Shown one piece after another: positions 61,401-64,000 of a stretch of DNA of 64,000 nt; the stretch's first letter is position 1; every line of letters begins with the position of its first letter. The DNA lies in the NCBI GenBank assembly GCA_003864495.1, contig ML133375.1, positions 687,860 through 751,859 on the forward strand, given 5' to 3'. Source of the stretch: Nemopilema nomurai. Its lineage: Eukaryota; Cnidaria; Scyphozoa; Rhizostomeae; Rhizostomatidae. The translations under genes were made by a program, and so were the position numbers. The notes under the pieces were generated by a model that did not search any database, had not been told where the DNA came from, and saw only the letters and a program-made list of their open reading frames with translations.

Positions 61401-63268
61401 AAATTGGAGATTAAGCAGTTTACATAGGCCATTAAACTGACTGCCATAGAGCCCTTCGATGCAAAAGAGCTATATTCCTCTACTGAAGTTTGACTATTAT
61501 AAAAAAATTTTCAGAGTAGAAAAAGTGTGAGACTTTCACAAGGTCTAAATAAAGCTTTCAGTAAAGCAAATTAAATGCCTAATTATGTATATACTTTAGC
61601 TTTGTTCATTTGTTCTTCCTGCAACACTATTCACAGATCAATAGGAAAATTCACCTTCACTAAGAAAACCGTAAGGTTGGATTATCCAGCTATAATCAAT
61701 GAAGTAAACTATAATTGATATAGTTTTGATGGATTGTGAAAAGTCTGATCTGGTACACCCTGATTCTTTATGGGCCTTATTCTTGACATTTGGATAAAAC
61801 AATTTGACACACAGACTTTTTTAAGCAAGACAAAGAGACTATAAAGTTGGAGAATCATTACCACAATTTGCAGCTAGCAAATGAAGTAGAAGGAACACAA
61901 ATGCTGATTCTTTTATCTGAGTAAACAAGTATTATTTACAAAAAAACAATTAATATGTATATGATACATTTAATGGAGATGTGCATAGATAATGAAAAAC
62001 ATATATTATATAATGATGCCTATATATAGATAAAGAAAATGACTATGTAACAGAAAAACAACTGTTGGCTGGTCTGTCAATGCATCCCAACATGAGACTC
62101 ACCTTTTCTTTGATTCTTTCCCATATAATTCTAGTCATTTCATCACCATCAATCTCAACAATTGGTTTATCAACTTTGATTTTACCACCATTGCTGTCTG
62201 TCGAAATATAAAAAATCATTATAAAAACTTATCATTCTTACTTAAATGAATGAAATGTTGTGTGCATGTTTGATTTCATTTTCATGAATCACCACAATTC
62301 TGAGCATAATTGTTATATACTATATATATATATTTCACATTAATTTCTTGAAAAATACTATCCATACCATAGTTCAACCCAATTCAATATTTATATAATG
62401 GTCTTGAAAAATACACAAAACAAGACCAAGTCAGTAATGCATTTTATTTGCAGCTTTTGTAAAAAATTCTAATATTGAATTTGTTATCTACAAAACCATG
62501 ATAGACCTGGTTAGCAGCAACAAAATTTGCAGAAATGTGGCAAAATTCAAACTTCCAGAATTGCACTTTCCAAGATCAACCTTCGTCCAAAATTATGGAA
62601 AACATGTCTGGAAACACACGTGCAAGTGGCCCATACATTGGGATGTATTTTAATGAAAGAAAACAAAAAATGTACATGTACATTGCAACTAGCATGAAGT
62701 TCAAGACCCAAACAAATATGGTAACTTGATATTTTTCCTTCCTTTCCTTTCCCCCCCTAAAGGCAAACCAGGTGCATCATATGTTATGCTTTTGACAAAA
62801 CCAGTGGCCTAGACATGTGCAACACCGGTCGCAACAATTGCACACGCGTTAAATGAAAACAGGTGAACAAGCATTAGGAACCAACTGCTGAATGGGTTTA
62901 AAAATTGGTAGAACACAAGTGTCTGTGATGAGAATTTGCAGAAATACCTACATTGCCTAAATTAACACCTAAACTCTCCTATAAACAGATTATGGCCCAG
63001 TTGCCCAAGTTTCACCGAACGGTTGCTGACTAAACCATTTCCAAAAAAACTTCAAATCATTCCAAGATCACATGCGCGACAGGAAAAATTATAGGCCACA
63101 AACGTATCAAATAAAGAAAAAGACATATGAGTTCGTCTTACATTCTCTTTTCAGTAGTCCTGCATTTACAGCCGGGGCTATTTGGTTAACAACTGCATTT
63201 TGATCTTGAAGAAATCTGGGTACTTTAGAAGCACCGCGAAGCCCTCTGGTGATTGTCCTTAGCGCCAT
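55432..63268 (-). CDS. IDH2: NADP-dependent isocitrate dehydrogenase, mitochondrial, 9 exons
   Basis: Exons: 63268-63142, 62197-62103, 60018-59692, 59225-59088, 58921-58785, 58243-58180, 56998-56798, 56255-56065, 55519-55432. They sum to 1368 nt (455 residues), close to the usual length for mitochondrial IDH. The enzyme oxidatively decarboxylates isocitrate to 2-oxoglutarate, making NADPH. The first 42 residues are Arg-rich with no acid until residue 22 ([20 protein letters not shown]), fitting a mitochondrial presequence. Family landmarks are [51 protein letters not shown], the Tyr250 and Lys254 segment [21 protein letters not shown] and [13 protein letters not shown], and [11 protein letters not shown]. 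All look intact. The intron after IGRHAFGDQ uses a GC donor. The assignment to the mitochondrial rather than cytosolic form rests on the presequence. Confidence 0.96.
59226..59691 (-). other. GC-AG intron in the IDH gene
   Basis: The minus-strand exon ends GGCGATCAG and the intron begins gcaagt. The acceptor is cttttag before [27 protein letters not shown] is the invariant family sequence at this position, so the junction is secure and the donor must be GC. Confidence 0.92.
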
Positions 63269-64000
63269 TTTACCTGATTCGAAAGAGGGACACCAAATTC
63301 AGCAAGGTCATCTACAGGTACGAAAACCGCGCGCAAAACGCGGGACAGTCTTTGTCTGGACTCAAGGACGATGCTCTTGCTCTAGTGTCAATTTCTCTTT
63401 GCATAATGCCTGGAATTAAATTTCATGCTTTGAGATCCCGACTCCTATTAATCTAAAGCTAGCATGCTTAATATTTATGAGAAAAATGTCATCGGGTTAA
63501 GGGTGTAACTTGCGTAGGGAGGCTGGAAACAGTAGGGGGGGGGGGGCATATTGGGGTAACAGCTAAAACAAAGTGCCAGTTCGTGTTGCCAATTATCCAG
63601 AAAAAATATAATGCAATGTTCAGTACCTACGTATATAAACACGATAGCACAATAAGGAAGTGCACATCTATCTAAAAAGCCTAATTGACAGTTTTCGTCT
63701 CGTTCAAATATCACCTGTCAGTTCAAGTGCTAATGTTACAGAATTTCAGTGTTGATCTTTTTTCCATTTTTACCATTTTGGGATAAGATGACGGTTGTTG
63801 TGTGTCAAAAGCATTTCGTTATCGTAGAATGCAGGCTTATTAAGCGCATTTGTTCTATAAGAAACGGCAGCTCAAGTGCTCAAAAGTTAAGAATTCACCA
63901 TATATCTTTGGCTGATATATCTTTGTAATGTGCAGTTTCAATTTTCCGAGCTAACATTCGTAAATTTCTTGACATTGAACATCACTGTAAACTGCAACGT
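63269..64000. other. 5' flank of IDH gene, no gene seen
   Basis: The region just above 63268 should contain the IDH promoter. A run of about 12 G occurs near 63535-63546. No coding exon or RNA gene was recognised. Confidence 0.5.

Overview
The window is eukaryotic, AT-rich metazoan DNA. Every recognisable gene is split into short exons (21-700 nt) with GT-AG, and twice GC-AG, introns. The gene set is a cilia protein, an invertebrate-style lipoxygenase, a MYND zinc-finger protein, a MADF-BESS protein, hnRNP K and mitochondrial NADP-isocitrate dehydrogenase. With the compact spacing and many small repeats, this suggests an early-branching marine invertebrate, most likely a cnidarian; the phylum is inference. 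No operons, CRISPR, rRNA or tRNA were found. Gene models come from joining exons by splice signals, phase and protein resemblance. For the models listed as complete, the summed exon lengths close in frame.

Layout: (1) 1245-1949 (+), last three recognisable exons of a CFAP161 homologue. (2) 3563-11157 (-), a 12-exon gene predicted to encode a 726-residue secreted protein: signal peptide, EMI-like cysteine module, then a complete lipoxygenase domain. This is the most unusual gene here. (3) 11158-17886, 6.7 kb without a supported gene. (4) 17887-22740 (-), a 336-residue protein with a C-terminal MYND finger, head-to-head with (5) 24746-36825 (+), a 14-exon gene for an unrecognised protein of about 352 residues. 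That gene ends 120 bp from the stop codon of (6) 36946-39310 (-), a MADF-BESS protein whose first exon carries a one-base frame break. (7) 42222-52248 (+), hnRNP K homologue with three KH domains and an RGG exon. Its introns hold two small inverted-repeat transposons; one sits exactly on a splice donor and its target duplication reproduces the donor. (8) About 52690-55150, a tandem array of a 176-bp unit between convergent genes. (9) 55432-63268 (-), mitochondrial NADP-isocitrate dehydrogenase, nine exons.

The genes look like independent neighbours rather than a pathway. The standout candidate for something undescribed is the EMI-lipoxygenase fusion. It retains all five iron ligands, has a C-terminal Thr ligand, and has Gly at the stereocontrol (Coffa) position, predicting an extracellular R-type lipoxygenase.
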